Assembly (NCBI GenBank): GCA_963691815.1
Contig: OY829667.1
Coordinates: forward strand, 21,836,587 to 21,900,586
Direction: 5' to 3'
Source: Echiichthys vipera
Lineage: Eukaryota > Chordata > Actinopteri > Perciformes > Trachinidae
DNA length: 64,000 nt
The position numbers and the translations under genes are program-made. Positions 34,430-45,514 of this stretch are shown piece after piece. The first letter of the stretch is position 1, and each line of letters starts with the position of its first letter. The notes beneath the pieces are model-generated. The model was not told the DNA's origin and did not search any database. It worked only from the letters and a program-made list of their open reading frames with translations.

Positions 34430-35560
34430 ACTACATTACTTGGTTTCCATTTTGTAACACTTCATTTGAAGATGTGCGCATAACTGTCCCAACCATGACA
34501 TGATACCTATCATGGACATGGCGACTTTATGAATGTTAATGACACTTATTAAGTGTGCTCAACATTGAACATGTGTCATTGGTGTTAATAGAAGGGGTTA
34601 TTATAATTGTGCCATAAATATTTTCTTTTACCTCATGAACAGTGTTCTAAATGGTTGTACAGTTTCATGAGGCTGTTATTATCCCACAGGTCACAACAGC
34701 TCATTTTATACAGTGAGCTCAAGTTTCAAAAATGCTTTCACTACAACATAATGGTTACTATGGAGACTAACATCATCACCCATGAGTAAAACTGGACTCA
34801 TTGTTCACACTGTTTAAGGAGCCCAGTATACAGAAATATTCTATCTTTGATTGTCATAAAGTAGCCATTTCAGTAAAGGGAAGACTCATGGTCCTTTTTG
34901 AAAATGGACATTCCACTTTTTCCCCTCACCAAAATTTAGTTTGGGGTGTTATTCAACCCCCTTACCGATACTATTCTTGGTAAAAACTGTCACCTGGTAA
35001 GTAATTTATCAATTTAACAGACATCACACACATTCCACATCATTGATATTTATGGGATTTACATGTATACCTATCATATTTTGATAGTTAAATGGATAAT
35101 TTTGCATGTGATGGCTCAAACGATGAAAGAATGTTTAGAAGGTGTGAAGAGTTTGACAATTTCATTGAGAATCACCTCTTCAGTTTTAAAGTAAGCCATG
35201 TGCAATTGTGCAAGTAGACAGTTGTACTGACTCTTTCACACACGTGAGCCTAAACACTTGCAGTTTGCTTGAATGACAAATTATAATCTGTTGTGAAGAG
35301 AAAACTAATTGTCCAGAAATTTGAACTTATTGTTGAAAAAAAGATCACTGTCATTTGACAATTGAGCCAAAGAAAATAAGAAAAACTCAAAGTAGGATTG
35401 AAGGAGACTGGTGTTAACAATTTTAATTTGTGAGGTTGAACGACAGACAGGCAGGCAGACAGATAGACAGGCAGGCTGGCAGAAAGACAAACAGACAGAT
35501 AGAAATGTCTTCATGTTCAATAACAGTTGGTGCCTTTACATCTTGTCGTCTTCTCTCCAG
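34430..35560 (+). other. ank2: Intron with a short GACA/GGCA microsatellite
   Basis: AT-rich. A CAGA/CAGG-type simple repeat lies around 35440-35500. The end is a strong acceptor (CTTCTCTCCAG). No other feature seen. Confidence 0.6.
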
Positions 35561-35749
35561 TTGAGCTTCTCAGAGCCCCTGGCCCTGGGTGCTGCCACAG
35601 CATCAGAGTTTGAGGTGGAGCCAGTGAAAGGTCGAAAGGTCAGCAAAGTTATCAAGACAACAGTTGTGAGAGGCGAGAGGATGGAGAAGCAGACAGGAGA
35701 CCCCTCACTGGCTGCAGATCTCCCCTCAGCCAGAGAGGACTTTGAAAAG
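35561..35749 (+). CDS. ank2: ank2 exon, EPVKGRKVSKVIKTTVV tail segment
   Basis: 189 nt (63 codons, phase 0 to 0): LSFSEPLALGAATASEFEVE, then PVKGRKVSKVIKTTVVRGER and DPSLAADLPSAREDFEK. The acceptor is TTCTCTCCAG and the donor GTGAGT. The basic KGRKVSKVIKTTVVRGER block repeats the theme of the two preceding exons. It belongs to an extended ankyrin tail that canonical human ankyrin-B, ending soon after KRVVLKSD, does not show in the form I remember. Confidence 0.93.
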
Positions 35750-35990
35750 GTGAGTGTGTCCAAAAGTGACGAGAAATGATTCTATGACGTAATGTGTTAT
35801 TAGATTATCCATTGGTCATGAGAGAGAAGTCAGAATTAAAAAATGTGGAGGTGCTGTTGGTCGTGGTACCAAATTCACAGTGTATCTTTACAGCTGTTTC
35901 GACAACATGATGATTACTGTTGCAGATTTCAGTATCTGTTTCCTCTTTTCTCCTTCTGATCTCTCTCCTCCCTCCTTGTTTCCCCTCCAG

Positions 35991-36082
35991 GCATTGAGTT
36001 ATGCTGGAGGCTTTGGGAAAGTGCTCCTGCCTCATTTAGTAGAGAAAGAGGTTGTGCAGGACGACGGTTCTGTGGTTAAAAG
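35991..36082 (+). CDS. ank2: ank2 exon, LVEKEVVQDDGSVVKR tail segment
   Basis: 92 nt, phase 0 in and phase 2 out: ALSYAGGFGKVLLPHLVEKE and then VVQDDGSVVKR. The acceptor is a long pyrimidine tract ending CTCCAG. The donor, GTTGGA at 36083, is weak. It is chosen because phase 2 joins exactly to 42449 (AG|A) and gives VVKRSQMRKSRTQKR. If unspliced, the frame ends after LDSSMGMCRNWC at 36122. A Harbinger MITE starts 45 bp after the donor. Confidence 0.85.
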
Positions 36083-36126
36083 GTTGGACAGCAGCATGGG
36101 AATGTGTAGAAACTGGTGTTGACTAA

Positions 36127-36691
36127 GGGCGTACTCACATTGTCCTTCCGTACCGCGACCCGGACTTTAGGGTACTTGTCCCCCCTCCCTCTCCTCCCGC
36201 GCCCCAGCCCCGTTTGTACTCACACTGCCAGGGCCGGCCAATGCTTCTTGCTGTCCATACGACATCACGCCGTAACACGCCACACGCGTTGATCGCGTGT
36301 GTGTGGCTTTGTTTACAAATCTTTCCACAGACCTCTGAGTTTTTGTGCCTCTTGTCGACTGTTTTTGAATATTTTCATCTGACCAAATCTGCAGTAAACA
36401 GTCCACCTCCGCATCACACCAACGTGAACCTTTCACCGCCATTGTTGTTGTTGTTAAATGTCCGCGCATGGTCCGTCCTTCTATTTACATGTCCGAACAG
36501 GCGGACATAACGCTACTGCCGTAGGGCTGTACAAACGGCTCCGCTAAAGCCCACCTCTTTCAAGCGGGCCGTGGACGGCCCGCTGGCCGCAGTTGTGCGC
36601 GGAGCGGGTGCACTCACACTGCTTAAAGGTACTAGGCTTTAGCTGAAAAAACGGTTTTGGCCCCGGCCAGAAGGACAGTGTGAGTACGCTC
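36127..36691 (-). mobile_element. Harbinger MITE, copy 2
   Basis: 565 bp from GGGCGTACTCACATTGTCC to GGACAGTGTGAGTACGCTC, with TAA at 36124-36126 and 36692-36694. The minus strand from 36450 keeps a longer Myb/SANT-like frame (AVKGSRWCDAEVDCLLQIW, then SDENIQKQS) than the other two copies. It lacks the CGTGCT repeat block present in copies 1 and 3. Confidence 0.92.
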
Positions 36692-36694
36692 TAA

Positions 36695-39048
36695 GAGTCA
36701 GCAGAGTTTAACATGGAAGCATGGATTGACTGCACTTCTCTCCCCTTTGATGTTACAGTCTAAACTTTGACTTTGCAGATTCAGTCAATTCTATGTTTTA
36801 CAGCCTGTGTGTTTTTGTAGTTTTGGACATAATTAGTTGTAGTAATAGTAGTTATTTTTTAGTAGTTCTAATTTTACTCACCAGCCTTTTTCCTGAAGGT
36901 CTGGGATGCAGCAACACTGTTAGAGACAACCTTACAAGGAAACCTTAGAAGCAGTTAGACCAGTTTAAAGTTAATATTAGTAGAAGTTTGTAGCACCTTT
37001 CAAATTCCCTCGGATGGCATAGGATTTGTTTTTAGAAAAAAGAGATAATCCCAGTTGAAATGGTGCAGTTAATGTGTTGCTTAGTGTTGCAATGCAACTT
37101 AGTTACTCTGAGTTGCATTGCTCTCTGCCACATTGTCCTTATGTAGCGCCTCTCTAGTGTATAAAACTATAGTGAGAGGTGGCTAACCTGAGCTCTTTAT
37201 TACTATCAAGCAATAACATGGGGTCTCTAATAGACTTAAAAGTATACACTAACAGTATGTGTGAAAAGTGATTTTTAAATGTTGTCTTGACTTACCCTTT
37301 AAATCAAGTTCTTAACCATCCAATTTACTCTCGGATGAACTTAAAAACTTCTTAAATCACAGTACTTTTAAATCACTTTTTAAATGTAAAATGATTCATT
37401 TAGACCTTAATGAACGTAATATATTAAACACAGTGACCACAGCTGTTTAGTGTATATAAAAAAGGTATGGTCTACTCACAAATTATATTTAGCAGGTTCA
37501 CACACTTTTTGTTTAAAGATAACAAATAATAGATATCACCATGACACTTTAATGGGCCCCGTGAAAAAAAAATAGCCGGCAATAAAATAAAACTCAATTG
37601 TTCAAATAAACTGTTCAACTGATGCAGGCCTGAATGCAGCTCGGGTACGTTGTAGCCTCAAACAAATGGCTGCTTCGCCAGGACAAGGCAAAAGAAAAGG
37701 GAGAGGTACCTTAATCCACAGTTGTTGAAGCCTCACACACCCGCGCTTGAGAATGGCTGAAACAGGAGGAGGAGAGGGGAGGAGAGGATCCATTTGGAGG
37801 AGAAGAAGAAGACACACGTTGCTCGGCTCCGACGTCCGCGTAGCTGCCAATCTCACTGTGGCTCGGCTCCGTTGTCCGCAGCTCCAAACACGCGTTCACA
37901 CAGGCTCTACTGTAGGGGTTGCTAGCCGCTAGCCTGTTAGCAAAGTCTGTGCAAACTACTAGCCACTTCTTCAGCAGCTAGCTTAACGTCTTTCACTTAT
38001 CTTGAGTTGAGCTGTCCGTGTAGATGTCCATTACATGTTGCAGATCTACTTCCTGGTTAAAATTGACCTGTCCTTCTTATTTCATGTGTGTAAACATGCA
38101 GTTTTAAAGCACAGTGCACAATTATACCTTAACTTTTCCTCACATTTTTGATGATTGGTCATGTGACTGTGTCATTAGGGGTTTTTATATAGAAAATGTG
38201 TCACATTTGCGGCCAGGCAAAGGCTGTCCAAGGCTTCCTTTCCCAAAAGATGGCTTTCTAGGATAGGCGTAAACATGTAATGTGACGTGAAGCTCAAAGT
38301 TGGGCCAACAGTGACATACAAAATATGCATCGGAAGAAGTTAGCCCAGTGATCTGATAATTTACGACTCTCTCTGCTGTGATGGCCAGCAGCTCACCATC
38401 TTTCCGGTTGCTCATCACAACGGTCGATATTTTGCTGTCTTTCGTGTCTGTGATCAGCTGTTTCCTGCTTTAAAAACTCACAGTTGTGGGTCGCACAACA
38501 GTTCACGTCTTAGACACTATGCCCAAGTCAAGCCTGTGCCGCCAAGCTGCATCAACTCTATTACATGGACATCAAGCCGCCGATATGTGTAGGGTCCAAG
38601 CTGTCACAGGTCAGGGCACCAGGTTACCTCGGTCTGTCTGAATTCAAGGACCAGGCCGCAGAAAAGGGCAGCTAAATAACCGTCTTACTGTCCAGTGTAA
38701 AAACACCTACTGACTCCATTACAAAGATGTATTTAGTGGTGTTGCTGCTTCACCGTGTCTTCATCACTAAGCTGGTAAATAACTGAAAACTGGACAGAAT
38801 TTTGAGAATAAAGTCCAGGTTGAAGTAGATAAGAAGTATTAAAATGCGGACAAAATTGTGTGGTTTGTATTCACATTGTAAACCTAACCAGAGGCCTTTA
38901 CTATGAAGCAGGGTTTGTGGTTACCCAGGTAACTTCACGGTTTACCCTGGCTTTTCCATCCTGTGATGGATCAGTGTGTTCCAGACCTGTACACCTACTG
39001 ACCACTTTAAAGTGCACCTGATACACGGTTCTACTTGCAGTGGTGCAT
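36695..39048 (+). other. ank2: Intron, mostly AT-rich; polypurine tract and CpG-bearing patch near 37.75 kb
   Basis: 37764-37812 is almost pure purine (GGAGGAGAGGGGAGGAG and GGAGAAGAAGAAGA). It is followed by a CpG-containing stretch to about 37900 and by TAGC-rich sequence. This might be the 5' part of an old retroelement, but no coding region supports that. Nothing else recognised. Confidence 0.45.
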
Positions 39049-39216
39049 GCTACTACTAGGGGTGGAACGGTTTATTAAAAAAATCTGTCCCGTTCGGTAC
39101 ACTTGTCACGGTTTGGGACACGTGTTTACCATTCGGTTTATGAGGTGCAACGTAGCGTAAGCCTTCATGAGCGCTGTCCTTTCTCATATCCATCTCAGCG
39201 CTACGTCTCAGCGCTA

Positions 39217-39791
39217 CGTCTCAGCGCTACGTCTCAGCCCTACGTCTCAGCGCTACGTCTCAGCGCTACATCTCAGTGCGTCAAATACCGGCGCGCTGTG
39301 AGACTTGCTCCACGCGCACCTACCACAACGCTCCTCACGCTCCTGCTACGCTCTTCTTCTTGGGTTTTGAATCCTCTTGGCAACAGCTCGCTAAGCTCCA
39401 CTCTGTCTGGTTAAATCCGTAGGTAAATCACCACATCAATGTCTCTTTCTACTCTGAAAAATAGAAAGGTTGTCACAGAAAACTGTCAGTTCACCAGCGA
39501 ATGAATCTCAGCGCTACGTCTCAGCCCTACGTCTCAGCGCTACGTCTCAGCGCTACATCTCAGTGCATCAAATACCGGCGCGCTGTGAGACTTGCTCCAC
39601 GCGCACCTACCACAACGCTCCTCACGCTCCTGCTACGCTCTTCTTCTTGGGTTTTGAATCCTCTTGGCAACAGCTCGCTAAGCTCCACTCTGTCTGGTTA
39701 AATCCGTAGGTAAATCACCACATCAATGTCTCTTTCTACTCTGAAAAATAGAAAGGTTGTCACAGAAAACTGTCAGTTCACCAGCGAATGA
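39217..39791 (+). repeat. 287-bp tandem duplication with CAGCGCTACGTCT minisatellite
   Basis: A block from the GCGCTACGTCTCA units through AATACCGGCGCGCTGTG (39284) to CACCAGCGAATGA (39503) repeats with AATACCGG at 39571 and its end at 39791. The period is 287 bp. About eight 13-bp units precede the first copy. The two copies are almost identical, so the duplication is recent relative to the element. Confidence 0.85.
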
Positions 39792-40492
39792 ACAGAGAAG
39801 TTTTTGATTCCGTCACTGTGAAGCCTGAGTTTACTCTGAAGCCATACCTGAGTGGAAAGAGGATAAAGGCATTTTCAGAAAAATCATGCTGCTCTGCATT
39901 TATGTCACGTTCAATTTTCTCACTACAGTTTTTGATGAATAAACTAATGTTTCATATGTGCTTGTAAGCCTGGTAAAGTAACTATTAACTAAAGTAATCA
40001 GATAAATGCAGTGCAGTAAAAAGTAGAGTTCCTGCCTGTTATAGGGAAGGTTTTCGTTGCCACTGTACTCTACAGAGGAATTGTCGGGTCTATGTAAATC
40101 ATAAATAAGTCATTGAGTGTGGTCTTTACCTACTCTGTAAAGTGTCCTGAGATAACTTTTGTTATGATTCGACACTATAAATAAAATTGAATTGAATTGA
40201 GTAGAGTATTTCCACTGATTTGTAGTGGAGTAGAAGAATAAAGTAGCATGTAAATAAAATACTCAAGTAAAGGACAGGAGCCTCAAACTTGTGCTTTAGT
40301 CAAATAATTGAGTGAAAACCTCTTGTTCACAGGTTTGTTCATTTAACAAGGATTGTTTTTGACAAGGTTGTTGCACTTTCAGGTCATGACTACTATTTAC
40401 ATTGATAAAATAAAGACAATATATATACTCCTATGTCGCTGCATTGTTTTACAATATCCATTAATGTGATGCTCATATTTTTCCGGCCCCTC

Positions 40493-40685
40493 ATTTTGGA
40501 TCATTTTCGTCAACCGAAACAATCAAAAACCTATTCTATTCATTTTTTTTAAGATTTGATCATGTATAAGTGTTTATATTCTTGCCTTCTAAGTAAGAAT
40601 ATAAACACTTATACATGATCAAATCTTAAAAAAAATGAATAGAATAGGTTTTCGATTGTTTCGGTTGACGAAAATGATCCAAAAT
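40493..40685. repeat. 91-bp near-perfect inverted repeat, 11-nt spacer
   Basis: Arms 40493-40583 and 40595-40685 are reverse complements with a single mismatch (AAAAACC against GGTTTTC). The spacer is GCCTTCTAAGT. It lies inside the hAT element, in the last ank2 intron. Transcribed, it would form a long hairpin. Confidence 0.92.
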
Positions 40686-41016
40686 TGTTTACCTTTTTGC
40701 CAAATAAATATATAAACACGTAATGCAGCAATGTCTCTCCTACTGTTTCAAAATCTCACTTCACTTTCATTTAAGATTATTACAGTAATCCCTAAACAAG
40801 CTGCCTCATTATTTCAGTTTTTGCATAATTGCATGACATGTCCTTTAGAATATCTCATTAAAAAATAATATAATTATTAGGTTATAGATGTGATACATGG
40901 TATTTTTAGAATCTAAAAGAAATAGAAAAAAACAACCGAACCGGAAACCGTGACCCCAAAACCCGGATATGAACCAAACAGTGGATTTTGTGAACCGTTC
41001 CACCCCTAGCTGCTAC

Positions 41017-42448
41017 TAATAGTGAAATTAAAGCCTATTAATTTACACATTCACGCAGTAGAGCAGCTAGTACTGCGTTGTTTTTCGTCTGGATTGTGTG
41101 TTTAACTTGTTGGTATTTGTCTAACTAAGTATAAGTTGCTCTCTGCTCTGCTGTCAGCAGACTTGTGATTGGTCAAACATTGCAACATCGCCACTTTTAT
41201 GTGAACACTCTCATGTCTAGATTGGGAAACAAATAAATTCTGACCAGTCCAGCTGGCTTTATTTTATAACAGCATTTTTACCAGCAAGACTAACGTTTCA
41301 TAATCCTGCATTTCATAGCAGTGTCTTTCTCTCTTAGTATCAGCTCATTCACACCAAAGCAACAGCTGATCACATCACTCTTTCTTCTATGTTTATCTTG
41401 ATACATGAAAAGTGCTATTGTGTCATTGGACAAATTTGTATTGTAAAATAAAAACAGAATTTTTGAAAAATGCTGCAATGAAATGCAAATATAACCTAAA
41501 AACTGAATTGTGAATAAAAATTAACATTTCATAAATATCATGCTAAGTTTTAAAATATATTTGACAATTACTGTATTTGTCAAATATTACTCTCTTCACA
41601 GCAGGTTTTATGCAGTGGGATGTCTTATGTAGTTATTGACCAATGCAATTTCAAACATGAAAATGAGATTTAATTTTTCTATTTTAGTTTTGTAATGGAC
41701 ACAAATGGAAGATGAAATGTTGGAGTTATTTAATTGTAGTTTTGGGAGGCCTGGATGTTCACAGTCACAGACAGTGACATAGCCTCCACCACAGGGACTT
41801 GCTGGTTGATCCAACACGGAAGTGCCGGAAATGTCAGTTCTCAGAGTGTCCACTAGGGGTAGGTTTCATAAAAGAGCAGTTTCTCATTGACCGGAATGTT
41901 AAACAGGCCGTTTTCACAGCATCATTTAACCTATTTAAAGCAAAAAAAAAACATTTTAGTCTGTATGTTCAGGTCAAATCTCCATGACAACATTGAAGGG
42001 AGTGAATTTTTTTGTACCAGGCTAGTTTTTATTTTATTGGAGGTCAAAGTTTATAAATAATTAGGGGCATGGCCTCTTGAGTGACAGCTAGCCTCTGGCC
42101 TAACTTCTCCTCGGAGGTATACGTCAGCCAGATGGACGTATCTCCCTCCCCCAAACATCACATACAAGCCCTTTTTTGGTAAGAGGAAATGAGGAGGAGT
42201 CAAAGTCTGACAAGATGGCAACTCCCATGGGCGAGGACGATTGGATCAAGTTGAGAGAATGAACCTTGACGTAGAGGCTACATATATTTTTTTTACATTC
42301 TATGATAGTGACATGTGGAATGTGTCCCATTGAACCCCTCAGAGCGGAACCTAGGGAAGCTCGGTGCATGCCAGGAACCATGGCCCGTGACTGACGGTCC
42401 ATCAGAGTCTGATTGATGTGGTGTAACTTTTCTTTTTTGTTTCTGCAG
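41017..42448 (+). other. ank2: Last ank2 intron, 3' part
   Basis: AT-rich. 41990-42300 looks like interspersed repeat sequence (GGTCAAAGTTTATAAATAAT, then GGGGCATGGCCTC), but I cannot name it. It ends in TTTGTTTCTGCAG, the acceptor of the terminal coding exon. Confidence 0.5.
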
Positions 42449-42650
42449 AAGCCAGATGCGTAAGTCACGAACCCAGAAGAGGACTGTGGTGAGGGATGCC
42501 CATGGTAAACACGTGCACCTGGAGCGTCTGGAAGACAACCCAGACACCCTGCAGCCCGACGCACTGCAGCAGCACCTGCACCGACTGCTCCAACGTTACT
42601 GTAAGGAGGAGGACGAGGAAGAAGAGGAGGAGGAGGAGAGCTTTGTCTGA
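42449..42650 (+). CDS. ank2: ank2 terminal coding exon
   Basis: Phase 2 in. It encodes SQMRKSRTQKRTVVRDAHGK, then HVHLERLEDNPDTLQPDALQ and a leucine-rich LQQHLHRLLQRYCKEE, ending in a run of ten glutamates (with one D before) and SFV, stop TGA at 42648-42650. The strongly basic SRTQKRTVVRD block and the amphipathic ending are an ankyrin-type C-terminus. The GAGGAGGA-type codon run may be length-variable. Confidence 0.93.
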
Positions 42651-43028
42651 GCAGTTGATCTTCTCCAATCAAGATGATCCTTCTTGTTTTCCTCGCCAAA
42701 CACTGGATTTATTTTTTCCTTCTTCTTTTTATTGAATAGTGGAACAGTATTTTTGTGCTTTAACACTCTTCCTTCCTTCACATCGTTTTATTTGCTCCCT
42801 TCGTGACCAAAGATGCCACCCTTCAATTGTGTCGGATGTTGATTTTTGTTTTTACCTTCCGGCTGCTGTGGTGTGGTTACGGTACGACGCACCAAAGGTG
42901 GATCAAAGTCCGAGGGGGCATCTTGGACATTTCATCTCACATACAGGCCTCTTCTCGATGAACTCTTGTAAACATTTGTACATAGAAGATATGAAAAATT
43001 CATGGACTTGACTGGGAAAAAAAGTAGA

Positions 43029-43034
43029 AATAAA
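43029..43034 (+). terminator. ank2: ank2 poly(A) signal, proximal
   Basis: AATAAA, 379 nt after the stop codon. The 3' UTR between is AT-rich with no other feature. Confidence 0.6.
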
Positions 43035-43134
43035 TTCAAAGCATTTAATACATTATCCCATACAAACCTGCTGTATATGTACCGATCCAGCTGGAGAATG
43101 GCCGCCGTACAGATGAGATTATTGTTACATAGAT

Positions 43135-43140
43135 AATAAA
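43135..43140 (+). terminator. ank2: ank2 poly(A) signal, distal
   Basis: A second AATAAA about 100 nt after the first, so alternative cleavage is possible. Confidence 0.5.
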
Positions 43141-43159
43141 CCGGGAGGAGTGAATGTGT

Positions 43160-44886
43160 GTATCACCATGGACTCTTTATACAGCCAAACACCACCCTGC
43201 TGATCTGTTTACAAAGGCTGCGTGATCACACCTTTTGTTTTCCCACAATACATCTGACCTTTTTTGTTTGTGTCTGTCTTTCTAATGTATTTTGTGCATC
43301 CACATGTAATCTGTCACAGAGCTGCCACTACTGTGTGTATGTATACAGTGTGTCTGATGAGAAAGAAAGTAGTGATGAGAAATGTTTTGATGCCGATCGA
43401 GCACTTACCCCGCTTTCACTGTAGGTCCTGTCGGCTGTGTTGCAGCCTCTGCCCTCACGTGCTGTTTCTCCTAACCTCATACTGTATTAGTGCTCATGGA
43501 GTTTTTCGCCATCAAGCCTTTAAAAGGATAAATCCGGCTGCATTTTTCTTTTTAGGGTCTCAAATCTTCAGGAACACTAGTAGTCCATAGAACAACTTCA
43601 TAGTAAGACTGACTCGTTGCAGCTTGTGGCCTTCATCAGGGTTTTGCTATGTTTTTCTTCTTGTCAACAAATCTCATGTGCAGAGCCACCAACAATGAAC
43701 TGACCTACTCATAATATTGTGTATCATTGCAGAACATATCGTATTCCTCTGTGCCATAGAGCTCTGTTGTTGTCCAAAAAACATGTCAATGAGCCACACT
43801 GTTACACTGCTCCTTGGTAAGTTCAAATGAGTGGACAAAGTGCTACTCACCTCTGTGTACTGTTGCTGTGGAGGACCTTTGTCAAGTCTGGGACTGTAAC
43901 CCTGATGATGTCATAGTGATGTCATCAGGGTCATCTCAGTTTGGGCTTGGGGACTACCGATTTGCACTGAAAGCCACAAGTCATAAGCTGGAGATGTGTT
44001 TGAAAAATGTGAGTGCATACCAGCAGAGAAGGTCTAATAAAAGGGGAAATGTAGAGTTCTTCAGAGTTTGAATCATACCAGGTAGGTAAAGGTCAGGATA
44101 CCTTGGCCTCTGCTTTATGGAACTTTATGGCCATGTTCCCCCCCTTTAAGATCATAAAACATAATATTCTCATGGCTCATATCAGGACTCTTTATTTGTG
44201 TGATGCTGTAGATGAATCGCTGTGTGCCAGGCAGAAGCTAGGATTTATCGTGAGCTTTATTTACATAGTTTCCATTTTTTTCCTGAAACATGTAGGCTAC
44301 TTTAAAGTCCCAGTCTGCAACATTTGTTTGTTCGTATCAGCCGACACTCTGCTCCGATAGAACAACATAAATCATCTAGTCTTAAGGGAAAAGACTCTCT
44401 ACGTGCACGTAGAGACTGTTGTTTGTTTTGCAAAAATCGACCTGTATCATCCTTTCCACACAGCATAGTTCACAGTTCATGGACACGCCAGAGATCCCCC
44501 CTCCCCCCGCATGTTACAAAATCACAGGCACACGCCTCAACCTAGGAATACGCTAAATGACGTTAGCAGTTGCTATCTATGAGTAAGTTAGCCAGCCTAC
44601 TTCCATGAAGCGTGTACTTCATGCTGTTTATTGATGAGAGAAGACACAGGCCTTCACAGGAATCTGGTGCACATGCACTGACGAGCATTCGATTGGAGGG
44701 AGCGGAGGAGCTCGGTGGTAGAGGGGGAGGGACGTGAGAGTTGTAAACATTCAAAATTTGACTGAGTGAACTCCATCTGCCAGACTTGCCGACTGCAGCT
44801 TTAATGTTTCTGCAAACTATGATGTATTCTCATCATAATCTTATTACGACATCCCATCTCACAAAACTTTCTTTCTTTGGTTCCTC
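43160..44886. other. Downstream of ank2; no gene recognised
   Basis: It may still be distal 3' UTR at first. 44300-44805 has the look of an interspersed repeat: it opens with AAAGTCCCAGTCTGCAACAT and closes with GACTGCAGCTTTAATG. I see no coding exon. Confidence 0.45.
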
Positions 44887-44898
44887 ACATCCTCAGTA

Positions 44899-45273
44899 GG
44901 GCTACACGGTGGTGTAGTGGTTAGCACTGTCGCCTCACAGCAAGAAGGTCACAGGTTCGCATCGCGACCTCGGCCTTTCTGTGCGGAGTTTGCATGTTCT
45001 CCCCGTGTCTGCGTGGGTTTTCTCCGGGTACTCCGGTTTCCTCCCACAGTCCAAAGACATGCACTTGTTAGGTTAATTGATGAGTCTAAAATTGCCCGTG
45101 GGTGTGAATGGTTGTCTGTCTCTGTACGTCTCTATGTGCCCTGTGATGGAGTGGCGTCCTGTCCGGGGTGTACCCCGCCTCGCGCCCGATGTCAGCTGGG
45201 ATCGGCTCCAGCACCCCCGCGACCCCGACCCCGGGATAAGCGGTTGAAGATGAATGAATGAATGAATGAATGA
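44899..45273 (+). mobile_element. Full-length tRNA-derived SINE with 12-bp target duplication
   Basis: The head, GGTGTAGTGGTTAGCACTG (A-box) and CACAGGTTCGCATCGCGACC (B-box), is tRNA-like. The body has TTTGCATGTTCTCCCCGTGT, and the tail is a TGAA repeat. ACATCCTCAGTA occurs at 44887-44898 and 45274-45285, an exact 12-bp duplication. Intact boxes and an exact duplication suggest a young copy. Confidence 0.93.
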
Positions 45274-45514
45274 ACATCCTCAGTAATTAATGTAGTTAAG
45301 GGAACTGTCATGACGACAGTCAGTCCACATACACCACCCTGCTGTCCAAAGTACTCAGCAGAAACGGTGGTTTGGTTTGTAATCTGCCGCTGAAAATAGT
45401 CCCCGACAAATGACACATTTCCTCCAGTTTGAGTAAATCTAGTGCCCAGCTGTTTTAGGAAATGACTGAGTCTTTTTTTAAATAATGAAACTATGTATCT
45501 GTACATCCTCAGTA

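Larger units (their letters stand above)
39057..41008. mobile_element. Non-autonomous hAT-type element
   Basis: The ends TAGGGGTGGAACGGTT and AACCGTTCCACCCCTA are exact inverted repeats, with further inverted similarity inward. The flanks are GCTACTAC (39049-39056) and GCTGCTAC (41009-41016), 7 of 8 identical, fitting the 8-bp hAT duplication. The inside holds an imperfect GCGCTACGTCTCA minisatellite, a 287-bp tandem duplication and a 91-bp inverted repeat. It has no transposase. Confidence 0.85.

Noticed and set aside
39103..39709. Repeated small frames in the hAT element (RYVSALRLSATSQ)
   Set aside because: They result from translation of the GCGCTACGTCTCA minisatellite. No protein family resemblance.
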